Assembly (NCBI GenBank): GCA_036504735.1 | Contig: DASXUQ010000002.1 | Location: forward strand, 248,001 to 312,000 | Source: a bacterium | GTDB lineage: Bacteria; Electryoneota; RPQS01 | Direction of reading: 5' to 3' | Length of the DNA: 64,000 nucleotides | Part shown: piece after piece, positions 49,872 to 58,240 of the stretch | How positions within the stretch are numbered: position 1 is the first letter of the stretch | Layout of the letters: the number at the start of each line of letters is the position of its first letter | Translations under genes and position numbers: made by a program | Notes under the pieces: model-generated | What the model saw: the letters and a program-made list of their open reading frames with translations, nothing else | Told to the model about the DNA's origin: nothing | Database searches by the model: none

Positions 49872-50565
49872 CTTCAGCTTGTCATTCAGACGCGCGCTTC
49901 GCGCGGAAGAATCTCGGGGTCGCTTTCCATTCAACCTTCATCGCAATCTCGTATCGCACTCTTCCTGACTCTTTGGCTTCTGAACGCTCACCCCGTCGCC
50001 GCAGCGGGTAGGGACACGGCTTGCCGTGTCCGCAACACAAACCCGTCTGCCAACTCCCTGATCTCCGCACCGTATGACCTTACCGCCGCATTATCCAACC
50101 CGCGCCCGCATCTAAACATTGTCATCCTGCATCCGTCTTCGGATGCAGGATCTCTCTGCCCTCTTCCCCCCACCCGCCTTCAGCTTGTCATTCCGACGCG
50201 CGCTTCGCGCGGAAGAATCTCGGGTTCGCTTCCATTCAGCCTTCGTCGCCATGGCGTATCGCACCCTTCCTGACTCTTTGGCTTCTGAACGCTCACCCCA
50301 TCGCCGCGGCGGGTAGGGACACGGCCTGCCGTGTCTGCGTCCCACAAACCCGTCTGCCAACTCCCTGATCTCCGCACCGTATGACCTTACCGCCGCATTA
50401 TCCAACCCGCGCCCGCATCTAAACATTGTCATCCTGCATCCGTCTTCGGATGCAGGATCTCTCTGCCCCCTTCCCCGCACCCGCCCCATCAGCTTGTCAT
50501 TCAGACGCGCGCTTCGCGCGGAAGAATCTCGGGTTCGCTTTCCATTCAGCCTTCGTCGCCATCGC
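49872..50565. repeat. Tandem repeat of about 307 bp, 2.2 copies, non-coding
   Basis: Copy starts can be aligned at about 49883, 50189 and 50498 (periods 306 and 309); the third copy is cut after about 65 bases. Copies differ by a few substitutions and short indels. Each holds several palindromes: ACGCGCGCTTCGCGCG, GACACGGCTTGCCGTGTC and CATCCTGCATCCGTCTTCGG with its partner GATGCAGGAT. No conserved reading frame is maintained between copies. Confidence 0.85.
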
Positions 50566-51059
50566 GATGCATCAGACAGTCTCTGTTGTTACCTGAGCAA
50601 CATCTTGAAAGCGACGTCAATCAAGATTTCGGTAACCTTATCCAGAATCGCGTCTTTGCGCGCTTTTGCAAGGACGACTTCTGTCAGAGTATGCATCTCC
50701 GCCGAGCCGATGAAAGATCGCATCTGTGACTTGAATTCGGCTTCCGTCATTTCCTTCTGCGCATACTAATTACGGTTAAAGTGGCATCTTTGTTAACTCC
50801 GATCAACAAAGCCCAATAATTATAAAGTAAGCAAACACCTCATCTTCACAATTGATACCGCAATTTATAAGAGCCGTCGCATCTCCAACCAAGAATAGCC
50901 ACACACCCGAGAACCTCAAGGAGGCCCCTGCCTCCCTTTCTGCCCTCCATTTTCCTAATTCCAAATTCTGCGTTCCTCCCCTCACTTGCAATTCTGCACA
51001 TTTGTTCATATATTATAATGCCCTTCGTGGCTGCAGGCCTCTTGGCCTGCCCCGCCAGT
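50566..51059. other. Spacer with no recognised gene
   Basis: About 490 bases of lower GC. Short frames here (for example near 50600-50770, containing an AKTTSVRVCISAEPM-like stretch on the plus strand) have no ribosome-binding site or family. It may hold decayed coding sequence, but I cannot support a call. Confidence 0.3.
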
Positions 51060-51245
51060 TTACCGCTCATGAAGAGGGCACAGCAAGCTGTGCAACTACG
51101 GTCCGATCCTGTTCTGAAGTAGTTGCGCAGCTTGCTGCGCTCTTCTCCGATCCTTCCCCCTTTGAAAAAGGGGGAAGCAGAAGGGGGTTCTGCACTGGTC
51201 CCCTTCCCCTACGGTAGGTCCCCGATTTATCGCGGGACGGGAAGG
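51060..51245. repeat. Cluster of palindromic and G-run modules
   Basis: Contains GCACAGCAAGCTGTGC, GCGCAGCTTGCTGCGC, the G-run module at 51152-51193 (copy of 24146-24189), and at 51201-51245 a module whose reverse complement occurs at 55545-55588. Confidence 0.7.
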
Positions 51246-51343
51246 CCTGGATGGGGGGGAAGTTAGATGGGGGTAACGCACAAGCCGGGGGATGGGTGTC
51301 TGAGGGTAAAATCCAAAGGAAAATCACGCTGTTTTTGCCACTT

Positions 51344-51380
51344 TTTTCAGCCTTTCAGTGTTTCAGTATTTCAGCGTTTT
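51344..51380. repeat. Iterated CTGAAA octads without an adjacent gene
   Basis: On the minus strand CTGAAA recurs four times at seven- to eight-base spacing. Unlike the other runs, no leftward gene stop lies beside it. Confidence 0.6.
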
Positions 51381-51452
51381 CTTAAGGTTACCCAGTTCGT
51401 TTGGTCACAAAATATTTTTCTGTTAAGAAGCCCCTTTCGCACTATCGCTGCC

Positions 51453-51600
51453 CTCCGGGCTGACGGTCCGCTGAAGGCGAGATCTCGGCTTCGCCGGACC
51501 GGAGGCCGCCGCTAGGGATCAATACGGAACGGACCGCGCGGTCTTCACGCAGAACTCCTAAGCCGCCGAGCAGGCGCCACAGGTGCAGGGGTTACCCCTG
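51453..51600. repeat. Partial palindromic mosaic upstream of cutA
   Basis: Includes GACCGCGCGGTC and GTGCAGGGGTTACCCCTGC, modules shared with 34733-34847 and 42746-42947, preceded by imperfect inverted stretches (CTCCGGGCTGACGG, GGCTTCGCCGGACCGGAGG). Confidence 0.55.
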
Positions 51601-51659
51601 CTGGTAGAAGAGTGTAGAGTTTGTTATATTGCGGATGGACCATTCAAGGAGGGTGTGTC

Positions 51660-52010
51660 ATGACCGGTTCAGATGGAGAAGTAATTGTCCTGACTACGGT
51701 TGCCGACACCGATCAGGCGGCACTGCTCTCGCGCGGCCTCGTCGAGCAGCGGCTGGCGGCCTGTGTTACCTGCATCGGCAGCGGTCTGTCCTTCTTCCGC
51801 TGGAAGAGTGAGGCCGTCACACAGGAGTCCGAACAGGTGCTGCTGATCAAAACCCGCCGGGACAAGCTGGCTGAAATTGAACAGCACTTCGAGACCGCTC
51901 ACCCCTATGAAGTCCCGGAATTCGTGGTGCTGGAGATCAGCGCCCTCTCCACCGCTTATGGCCAGTGGATGCACGGAGAGCTGATGCAAAAACCCAAGGG
52001 AGACGCATGA
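51660..52010 (+). CDS. cutA: CutA-like divalent cation tolerance protein
   Basis: 116 residues from the ATG at 51660 (GGAGG seven bases upstream). VIVLTTVADTDQAALLSRGLVEQRLAACVT and SEQVLLIKTRRDKLAEIEQHFETAHPYEVPEFVVL are the CutA1 signatures, with the conserved HPYEVPE. CutA forms a PII-like trimer; it was linked genetically to copper tolerance, but its molecular role is debated. Its stop overlaps the DoxX-like start by four bases (ATGA). Confidence 0.95.
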   Translation: MTGSDGEVIVLTTVADTDQAALLSRGLVEQRLAACVTCIGSGLSFFRWKSEAVTQESEQVLLIKTRRDKLAEIEQHFETAHPYEVPEFVVLEISALSTAYGQWMHGELMQKPKGDA

Positions 52011-52450
52011 AGGACCGCTTTACGGATTTTGGACTGTTACTGCTGCGTGTGCTGGTGGGCCTGGCCCTGATGTATCACGGCTGGCTGAAAGTCGTACACG
52101 GTGTGCCGGGCTTTGCCGAAGGCATTACCAAAATGGGACAACCTTTCGACTCTGCTCCGCTGCTCTTTGCCTGGCTCTCCACCGTCACTGAACTTTTGGG
52201 CGGCTTCTTTCTGCTGCTCGGGCTCTGGACCCGCTATGCCGCCATCGCCTTGATTATTAATCTGTCCGTCGCTGCCTTTGTGCGCAACGCCGGCAATCCC
52301 ATTATCGACCCTTCCACTACCGCTACCATGGAATTGGCGCTGACCTATTTGACAATGGTCGCGGCAATCTTTATTATGGGACCGGGACATGTTTCCGTAG
52401 ACGGCAGCCGTGGCGGTAAACGGTCTGCCCCCAAGAAACCTAAAAAGTAG
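52007..52450 (+). CDS. DoxX-family membrane protein
   Basis: 147 residues with four membrane segments. LRVLVGLALMYHGWLKVVHGVPGFAE is the DoxX signature helix, followed by LLGGFFLLLGLWTRYAAIALIINLSVAAF and ELALTYLTMVAAIFIMGPG, with a basic C-terminal tail. Members include terminal-oxidase-associated subunits and oxidoreductase complex partners; many are uncharacterised. The start overlaps the cutA stop, so they are translationally coupled. Confidence 0.9.
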   Translation: MKDRFTDFGLLLLRVLVGLALMYHGWLKVVHGVPGFAEGITKMGQPFDSAPLLFAWLSTVTELLGGFFLLLGLWTRYAAIALIINLSVAAFVRNAGNPIIDPSTTATMELALTYLTMVAAIFIMGPGHVSVDGSRGGKRSAPKKPKK

Positions 52451-52531
52451 CGCGCGGAACCTGCTCCGTGCCGCGCACGTTTTATTCATATAGACAAAGT
52501 GTGATGGTATAGATGATGAAAGGGGCGCCCA

Positions 52532-52861
52532 ATGGCTACATCCAATCCCTCACCTGATGAGAAGAACCTGTGGGAGGATTTCCGCGAGACCATTCGCGGC
52601 GGCATGCGGGACCTGCGCACCGTCGGCGATGAACTGGCCCGTCAGGGGAGGCTGCGCATGGATATTTACCAAATCGAGCGCCGCCTGAAAACCGCCTACG
52701 AGGACCTCGGCCGCGCCACCCATGTCCGATTTACGCAGGAGATGACCCTCTCTACTCAGGACACCACCCTGACCGAACTGAATGTACGCGTCGTCTACTA
52801 TGAACGCGAACTCGAGCGTCTGCATGACGAACTGCAGCAAAGCACCGGCTCCATGAATTAG
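52532..52861 (+). CDS. Small coiled-coil protein, unrecognised
   Basis: 109 residues, highly charged, almost all helical: ETIRGGMRDLRTVGDELARQGRLRMDIYQIERRLK, and a second helical segment VYYERELERLHDELQQS. No membrane segment. AAAGGGG precedes the ATG. The layout (helix, YQIERRLKTAYEDLGR, short break, helix) is shared by many small cytoplasmic proteins of unknown function. The gene is followed by a strong terminator. Confidence 0.7.
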   Translation: MATSNPSPDEKNLWEDFRETIRGGMRDLRTVGDELARQGRLRMDIYQIERRLKTAYEDLGRATHVRFTQEMTLSTQDTTLTELNVRVVYYERELERLHDELQQSTGSMN

Positions 52862-52893
52862 TCCTTTTTCTACCTCTATATCCAAATTCACCA

Positions 52894-52931
52894 GTCCGCC
52901 CGGGAGTTCCGCCTTCCGGGCGGACTTTTTT
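52894..52931 (+). terminator. Strong terminator
   Basis: A 10-bp stem GTCCGCCCGG/CCGGGCGGAC with a 12-nt loop and six Ts, ending the cutA-doxX-coiled-coil run. Confidence 0.9.
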
Positions 52932-53022
52932 CCTGCTGACCCATCCCCGCTTTGACATTGCAACTGGAAAGGCGTATTTTTTGTACTGTCTCCCCCTAAT
53001 CCGACTCTATGCTGGACCTCTT

Positions 53023-55530
53023 ATGCGCCAATCTCTTCTGTTGTTCTGCCTGACCCTCTTCGTCTCCACCGCTTGGAGCAAACCCGCCCTGCTGATCATC
53101 GACCGCAAGGATGTCCCTGTCGCCAAGGTGCAGGTGCTGCGGGAACTCAAGGATCAGGTGTTTGTCGCCGCCGAGGTTTCTGACCTCAGCACCGCCAACA
53201 TCCCCTTCACGCTCATCGATGCCGACTATTCGGCGGACCACTACCTTGTCATCTCTGTGCTGCAAGCCCGCGAGCAAGGACTATCTGCTCTCTGGCAGGA
53301 TGAGAAGCGCGCCCTGGTGAAGTTCGACGCTCCGGTCATGGAATGGGAAGGGCCGCATCAAAGACTCGAGCAGGGAGCGATTATCACGCGCGAATCGCGG
53401 CCGCCATCCCATCTCGATGATCCGGCGCTCGATGCCTGGCTGTCGCAGCTTGCCGCGCAAACGAACGCGGATACGCTGTTGTCCTTTGTGACCACGCTGG
53501 CGTCCTACAACCGCTATGCGCGGTACACGTCCAATGACAATGCCGCCACCTGGATCCGCAGCAAATTTTTGAGTTATGGCTATGACTCGGTCTACTATCA
53601 CGCCTTCACTGCGCATGCTTCGGGTTGGAGCCGCACGGCCAACAATGTGATTGCCGTGCTCCCCGGCACAGCATCTCCCGATTCGATTGTAATCATCGGC
53701 GGGCACTTCGATGCGACCTCCGAGAGTCCGAGCAGCGCCGCGCCCGGCGCGGATGACAATGGCACCGGCACCGCGGGAATGCTGGAGGCGGCGCGGCTGC
53801 TGGCCAATCAGAGCTTCACACACACCGTCATGTTCGTAGCCTTCAATGCCGAAGAGCAGGGGCTGCAAGGCAGTGCGGCGCTGGCAAGCCTGATGGCCAG
53901 CCAAGGGCGGCGGGTGATCGGCCTGGTCAACATGGATATGATCGGCTATTATGATCCGGCGGGCGCGGACCTGTGGATCGAAGGCTTTCACACCGGCACC
54001 AATTCCCTGTGGCTGGAAAATGCGCTGCGGGATAACTGCCTGCAGTTCTCCTCGCTGGTGCCGTATCTCTATCCCGATGACGGCTGGGGAAGCGACCATG
54101 AGAGTTTCCATGCCGCCGGCTTCAATGCGGTATTGGCCATCGAAAATGAGTATGAGACCTATCCCTGCTATCACCGCACCTGCGATCTGCCCTCACAGGT
54201 CACGGCAAGCTTTATGCGCAATATGGCTTCGGTGGTGATTGTCACCGGAGCGGAACTGGCTCTGCCGCACGGGACAGGCAGCATCAGCGGACAGGTGACA
54301 CTGCAAGGCTCATCCAATGCCGCCGGAGTCGCCGCCTCTATCGCCGGCGGCGGTGCGGCAGATACCACCGATGCCGCGGGTGCTTATGTGCTCTCAGGGT
54401 TGCTGCCGGGCACCTACAGCGTGGCCTTCGCGCGCACGGGTTTTGTGAGCGACACGCTGCATGGCATTGTCGTACTCAGTGACCAACAGACCGCGAACCA
54501 GAACATCACCCTGACCGCAACTCTCCCCGGCTCCGTGTCAGGTACTATTACGCTCTCCGGCGGCAGCGGTGTACTCACACAGACCATTGTCTATGTGGAT
54601 GATGCCCTCGCGGCGGTGAACAGCAGCGGGCAATACACGCTCGCGCCGGTCTACTCCGGACAGAAAGTCATCACCGCCAGTCTGAATGGCTATGCGATAG
54701 GCTCGCAGATAGTAACCCTGAGTGACGGGCAGCAGATGAGCAATGTGAACATTACCCTGTATCCGCTGTGGGATCTGGAAGCCTCGAACTATGGTCTGGA
54801 TAATCACAGCACGGGCTGGGGCTGGGGAACGGACGCGATCACCGGCGCGCATTCGGGCACGCATGTGTGGGGCACGGTGCTCGGCGGCAGCTATGCCAAC
54901 TGCACGGACTACACTCTCGATATGCCCGCCGTATCTCTGGCCCATCTTGATTCGGCGCGGCTCACGTTCTATCACTGGTACAACATCGAACCCAACGGCG
55001 CCACGCAAGCCTATGACGGCGCCAATGTGTCTGTTGCGCCGCTGGGTAGCAGCACGTGGACAGTCCTTCAGCCTGTGGGCGGCTATCCGGGCAATGCCGG
55101 CGGAACCTGCAATCCGATTCAGGGGCAGGCGGCTTATGACAGCATCAGTCCCGGATGGGTGCCGGCCAGTTTCAACCTGAATGCCTATCTGGGGCAGACC
55201 ATCCGCGTCCGCTTCCGCTTAGGATCCGATCAGGGAGTCACGCGGCGCGGCTGGTATCTCGATGATCTGGCACTGCTCGGTTATCATACCGTGCAGGTGC
55301 AGCCGCCCACCCGCGTGCAGGATCTGACCGTCTATCCGGTGGAGGGCGGTTTGTATGTGCAATGGAGTGCCACCAGTGGCGCGCTGCGCTACAAGATCTA
55401 TCGCGGCACCAGTTTCGAGCAACCTGTGTCCGGCATGACTCTGCTTTCCACCCAAACCGGAACAAGCTTCACCGACACCGCCGGGCCAGAGTTACTCAAG
55501 GCTTTCTACGTGGTGATTGCGGAAAATTAA
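53023..55530 (+). CDS. Secreted M28-family metallopeptidase with carboxypeptidase-regulatory-like and C-terminal sandwich domains
   Basis: About 835 residues from the ATG at 53023, which starts the signal peptide (RQSLLLFCLTLFVSTAWS). The M28 domain (about 145-430) has the two-zinc ligands: His228 in GGHFDATS, Asp244 in PGADDNGTG, Glu277/278 in AFNAEEQG, Asp305 in VNMDMIGYY, and a His in GSDHESFHAAG. Two carboxypeptidase-regulatory-like beta domains follow (GSISGQVTLQGSSNAAGV, GSVSGTITLSGGSGV). Then come a MAM/immune-inhibitor-like sandwich (WYLDDLALLGY) and a fibronectin-like end (YKIYRGTSFEQP). No type IX tail. Its last two domains parallel those of the M36-type protease at 28436-31132, hinting at a shared export or attachment mode. 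Aminopeptidase activity is likely. Confidence 0.9.
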   Translation: MRQSLLLFCLTLFVSTAWSKPALLIIDRKDVPVAKVQVLRELKDQVFVAAEVSDLSTANIPFTLIDADYSADHYLVISVLQAREQGLSALWQDEKRALVKFDAPVMEWEGPHQRLEQGAIITRESRPPSHLDDPALDAWLSQLAAQTNADTLLSFVTTLASYNRYARYTSNDNAATWIRSKFLSYGYDSVYYHAFTAHASGWSRTANNVIAVLPGTASPDSIVIIGGHFDATSESPSSAAPGADDNGTGTAGMLEAARLLANQSFTHTVMFVAFNAEEQGLQGSAALASLMASQGRRVIGLVNMDMIGYYDPAGADLWIEGFHTGTNSLWLENALRDNCLQFSSLVPYLYPDDGWGSDHESFHAAGFNAVLAIENEYETYPCYHRTCDLPSQVTASFMRNMASVVIVTGAELALPHGTGSISGQVTLQGSSNAAGVAASIAGGGAADTTDAAGAYVLSGLLPGTYSVAFARTGFVSDTLHGIVVLSDQQTANQNITLTATLPGSVSGTITLSGGSGVLTQTIVYVDDALAAVNSSGQYTLAPVYSGQKVITASLNGYAIGSQIVTLSDGQQMSNVNITLYPLWDLEASNYGLDNHSTGWGWGTDAITGAHSGTHVWGTVLGGSYANCTDYTLDMPAVSLAHLDSARLTFYHWYNIEPNGATQAYDGANVSVAPLGSSTWTVLQPVGGYPGNAGGTCNPIQGQAAYDSISPGWVPASFNLNAYLGQTIRVRFRLGSDQGVTRRGWYLDDLALLGYHTVQVQPPTRVQDLTVYPVEGGLYVQWSATSGALRYKIYRGTSFEQPVSGMTLLSTQTGTSFTDTAGPELLKAFYVVIAEN

Positions 55531-55544
55531 CCCCCAACCCTAAC

Positions 55545-55588
55545 CCTTCCCGTCCCGCGATAAATCGGGGACCTACGTAGGGGAAGGG
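55545..55588. repeat. Spacer module, inverted relative to 51201-51245
   Basis: CCTTCCCGTCCCGCGATAAA then TCGGGGACCTACGTAGGGGAAGG, the reverse complement of the module at 51201-51245 with few changes. The pair brackets the cutA to M28 block. Confidence 0.7.
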
Positions 55589-55604
55589 AACCGGGCAGTT
55601 GTTC

Positions 55605-55631
55605 AGCGGGCGACCATCAAGGTCGCCCGCT
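55605..55631. terminator. Hairpin downstream of the M28 gene
   Basis: An 11-bp perfect stem AGCGGGCGACC/GGTCGCCCGCT with a 5-nt loop; no T-run follows on the plus strand. Confidence 0.5.
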
Positions 55632-55639
55632 CTCATTCA

Positions 55640-56122
55640 CACGCCGAAATAATGCAAAAGCCGTTGGCGAGTGCAAATCACGCATAGTTATTGGGTGCGT
55701 TTGCAGGGGCGAGCGCAGGAGCAGGCCGCGAACTCTGCAAGCCAAAGAGTATCACACCCATTTGAATTTCCGGAACTTGGGCAATCAATCCAACGGCTCC
55801 ATGCACGAAAAATGACTTGCTTGCAGAAATGGTATGCCGCTTGCCTTAGCATACAGTGGGAGACCGCAGAGACCGCTTCGAGGTTTTTGCCTCGCGGCAC
55901 AGTACGGGGAGTGAACCGGAAGAGTTGACCTGTTTTATGGCTTGCGGCAGAAAAACACACACGCACAGCCCACCGTCTTGCGGCCGTAGAACAGGTTAAC
56001 TCTTTCGGATTTTTCTTGCAGGCAAGGAAAATGCTCTTCACCAAATAGCACACACACCACCTTGCGATGATCGCAGGCTCCTTGTCGGGCGCGAAGTGAA
56101 CACTCACTTCGCGCTTTTGTTT
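55640..56122 (+). ncRNA. Candidate long structured non-coding RNA ending in a terminator
   Basis: This stretch has no supported protein gene but shows long-range complementarity. AGAGTTGACCTGTT (55921-55934) pairs with AACAGGTTAACTCT (55990-56003) with one G-T pair. Other local hairpins are GAGG-TTTTTG-CCTC near 55880 and GCGATGATCGC near 56064. It ends in an excellent rightward terminator at 56089-56122. The left end is not defined. It is not tmRNA or RNase P by their conserved blocks. An untranslated leader or decayed gene is possible. Confidence 0.3.
56089..56122 (+). terminator. Intrinsic terminator in a gene-free region
   Basis: A perfect 11-bp stem GCGCGAAGTGA/TCACTTCGCGC with a 4-nt loop, followed by TTTTGTTT. 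It is rightward, yet no rightward protein gene ends nearby (the nearest is the M28 gene 560 bases before). Confidence 0.8.
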
Positions 56123-56302
56123 GGGACGTCGTGCAAACTCTGTCCGTCCGTGCAAAGCAAGCATGGTGAATGAGAAATCAAGGAGTCCGATCCGGTACGA
56201 TAGAGCATCCTGCGGCACTCTGTCTCGGTTATGTTATACTCTATTTGTTCAGCATTTAACTTGAAAATTGCGACGCCTGTGCAAATTGAACGCGAGTTCT
56301 GC

Positions 56303-56360
56303 GCAAATGGTACACGGCTTGCGATAGCAGGGTTCAGGAGACCGCAAGATTGCTTCCCGG
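56303..56360. repeat. Degenerate direct repeat of 55827-55880
   Basis: AAATGGTACACGGCTTGCGA…CAGGAGACCGCAAGATTGCTTC aligns to AAATGGTATGCCGCTTGCCT…GGGAGACCGCAGAGACCGCTTC. The spacing is about 477 bases. An imperfect inverted repeat ATTGGCCTGACTTACG/CGTAAGGCAGGCCAAT follows at 56429-56506. Confidence 0.5.
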
Positions 56361-56550
56361 ATGTTGGGTTCGTGCGCAGCTTCATCCTGAAGATGCCACG
56401 GGGAAGTATGGGGTTGGGACGGAAGTATTGGCCTGACTTACGGCTCGCTGTAAGACTGCATCTTGGGCACGGGCTGCTTTGATGCGGGCGTAAGGCAGGC
56501 CAATGCTTCCAGACTTCAAAACACCCCTCAACCCAACCCAAGAGGCAGCT

Positions 56551-58029
56551 ATGAAGACTCCTTGCGTTCTCCTCCTTATTGCTGCATGTCCACTTCTGCT
56601 CTTTGCGCAAATTCCTCCAGACACGCTCTGGACACGCACCATCCCCTCCACCTATATGGAAGCGGCCTACAGTATTCAGCAAACCGCCGACGGCGGCTTT
56701 GCCGTTGCCGGGGGACGCTTCATCGAGGGCTTTGGTGATGTCTATCTGGGCAAGACGGATGGCGATGGCAACCTCCTCTGGTCACACACCTTCGGCGGCG
56801 GCGTCGATGAAGAAGCCGAATGCGTGCGCGAGTGTCCTGACGGTGGTTTCATTTTGTCCGGCAGGAGTAATTCCTGGTGTCCCCCCGGTATGCAGGACTT
56901 CGGCGATTTTTATTTCGTGCGCACCAATGCCGACGGCGACACTCTGTGGACACGCGTCTACAATCTCGACCTTGATGACGATGCCCATCATATCGAATGC
57001 ACGCCGGACGGAGGATTTATTGCGGCGGGCGAAGTCCATGCCCTATCGACAGGGACGCGCGCCTGCCTGATGAAGCTCGATGCGAACGGCGACAGCCTGT
57101 GGACGCGCTTTTACGGAACAGACTGGGCCACCTACGGTTACTCGGTGAAGCTGACGGAAGACGGCGGGTACATTCTGGCGGGTAACACGCTGGAGCCGAG
57201 CGGCAGTGGAACAAATATCTATGTTGTGAAGACCGACTCGGCGGGAAACGAGTTGTGGCATCGGGTCTTCGGCGGCTCGATGCATGACGATGGCTATGAC
57301 GTGGTGCAGACGGAGGACGGCGGGTACGCGTTGTGCGGCGGGCTGTATGCGTCACCGGAGCATAATACGGACGTCTATCTGATCCGGATGAGCGCCACGG
57401 GGGATAGTTTATGGGCCTTTACCTATGGGCGGGATACGGGCCTGGAGACATGGGGAGATGAAGGCTTGTCCATCGTGCAGGATCGCGACGGTGGCTTCAT
57501 CATCAGCGGCAAGACTGGCGCCAACATGCCGGACCGCGCGTACTATGAACTGCTGAAGGTGGATGCGTCGGGGCAACAGGTCTGGTTGACGGTGTGCACC
57601 GCGGGCAGCGATTTCTGTGACGGCGCGTGGATGTGCCCCACCAGCGACGGCGGCTTTGTGCTGGCCGGGATGCGGTGGAACACTCCCGGCAGTGGGCATA
57701 TTTATCTGGCACGCTATGAAGGCTCGGAGCCGCCGAACCGTTGCGGTCCGGATAACGCGCTAAGCGCCGCGTGCTCGCTGGCGCCGAATTATCCGAATCC
57801 CTTTAATCCGAAAACCGGGATTGCTTTCGATCTGCCGCGCGCGGCCCACGTGAACTTAGCCGTGTACGACATTCTCGGCCAGCAGGTTGCGCAGCTTGCC
57901 CTCGGCATGCAAAGCGCCGGGCATCATGCTGTGAACTTCGATGGCTCCTCCCTGCCGACGGGAACCTACTACTGCCGCCTGAAGGCAGGGCAGTATACCC
58001 AAACCCGGAAAATGCTTTTGCTGAAGTAG
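56551..58029 (+). CDS. Secreted beta-propeller-like repeat protein with type IX sorting domain (second copy)
   Basis: About 492 residues from the ATG at 56551 (AGAGG five bases upstream). A signal peptide (KTPCVLLLIAACPLLLFA) precedes about seven repeats of the same type as in the protein at 35665-37431: TADGGFAVAGG, GDTLWTRVYNLD, EDGGYILAGNT, DSAGNELWHRVFGG. A type IX sorting domain closes it (YPNPFNPKTGIAFDL to RKMLLLK). Likely a surface-attached propeller protein. The long, structured upstream region could carry its promoter or leader. Confidence 0.88.
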   Translation: MKTPCVLLLIAACPLLLFAQIPPDTLWTRTIPSTYMEAAYSIQQTADGGFAVAGGRFIEGFGDVYLGKTDGDGNLLWSHTFGGGVDEEAECVRECPDGGFILSGRSNSWCPPGMQDFGDFYFVRTNADGDTLWTRVYNLDLDDDAHHIECTPDGGFIAAGEVHALSTGTRACLMKLDANGDSLWTRFYGTDWATYGYSVKLTEDGGYILAGNTLEPSGSGTNIYVVKTDSAGNELWHRVFGGSMHDDGYDVVQTEDGGYALCGGLYASPEHNTDVYLIRMSATGDSLWAFTYGRDTGLETWGDEGLSIVQDRDGGFIISGKTGANMPDRAYYELLKVDASGQQVWLTVCTAGSDFCDGAWMCPTSDGGFVLAGMRWNTPGSGHIYLARYEGSEPPNRCGPDNALSAACSLAPNYPNPFNPKTGIAFDLPRAAHVNLAVYDILGQQVAQLALGMQSAGHHAVNFDGSSLPTGTYYCRLKAGQYTQTRKMLLLK

Positions 58030-58095
58030 ATTTTTTTCGCGCCATCCTGAGCCGCCTTCACGGCAAAGGATTCTCTTCTCCTCGACCCGGACACG

Positions 58096-58219
58096 GCGGC
58101 CCTTATGGGCCGCCTGACGTTTACGCCATGCCGTGAGTGCCACTCATGCCAAGCGGGCACCCTTTCGGGTGCCCGCTTGTGCGTATGGCGTTGCCTAATC
58201 CGGCACGCCGGAGCGTGCC
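58096..58219. repeat. Cluster of perfect hairpins between convergent genes
   Basis: GGCGGCCCTTATGGGCCGCC, then AGCGGGCACCC-TTTC-GGGTGCCCGCT, then GGCACGCCGGAGCGTGCC, with a short GAGTGCCACTC between. They lie between the T9SS gene and the convergent FKBP gene. One of them probably terminates each transcript, but none has a good T-run. Confidence 0.65.
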
Positions 58220-58240
58220 AGCCAGTGACGCGTCAGGGCG

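Noticed and set aside
49872-50565. Tandem repeats as a CRISPR array
   Set aside because: The unit is about 307 bp with similar sequence throughout; there are no 25-40 bp repeats with unique spacers, and no cas genes.
55640-56122. tmRNA or RNase P RNA
   Set aside because: The conserved blocks of either RNA (tmRNA ends with a TTCGA-type acceptor arm; RNase P GAGGAAAGTC-type block) are not found.
55671-56218. Short frames in both directions in the structured spacer
   Set aside because: Overlapping, without ribosome-binding sites, signal peptides or family motifs; structure at the RNA level explains the sequence better.
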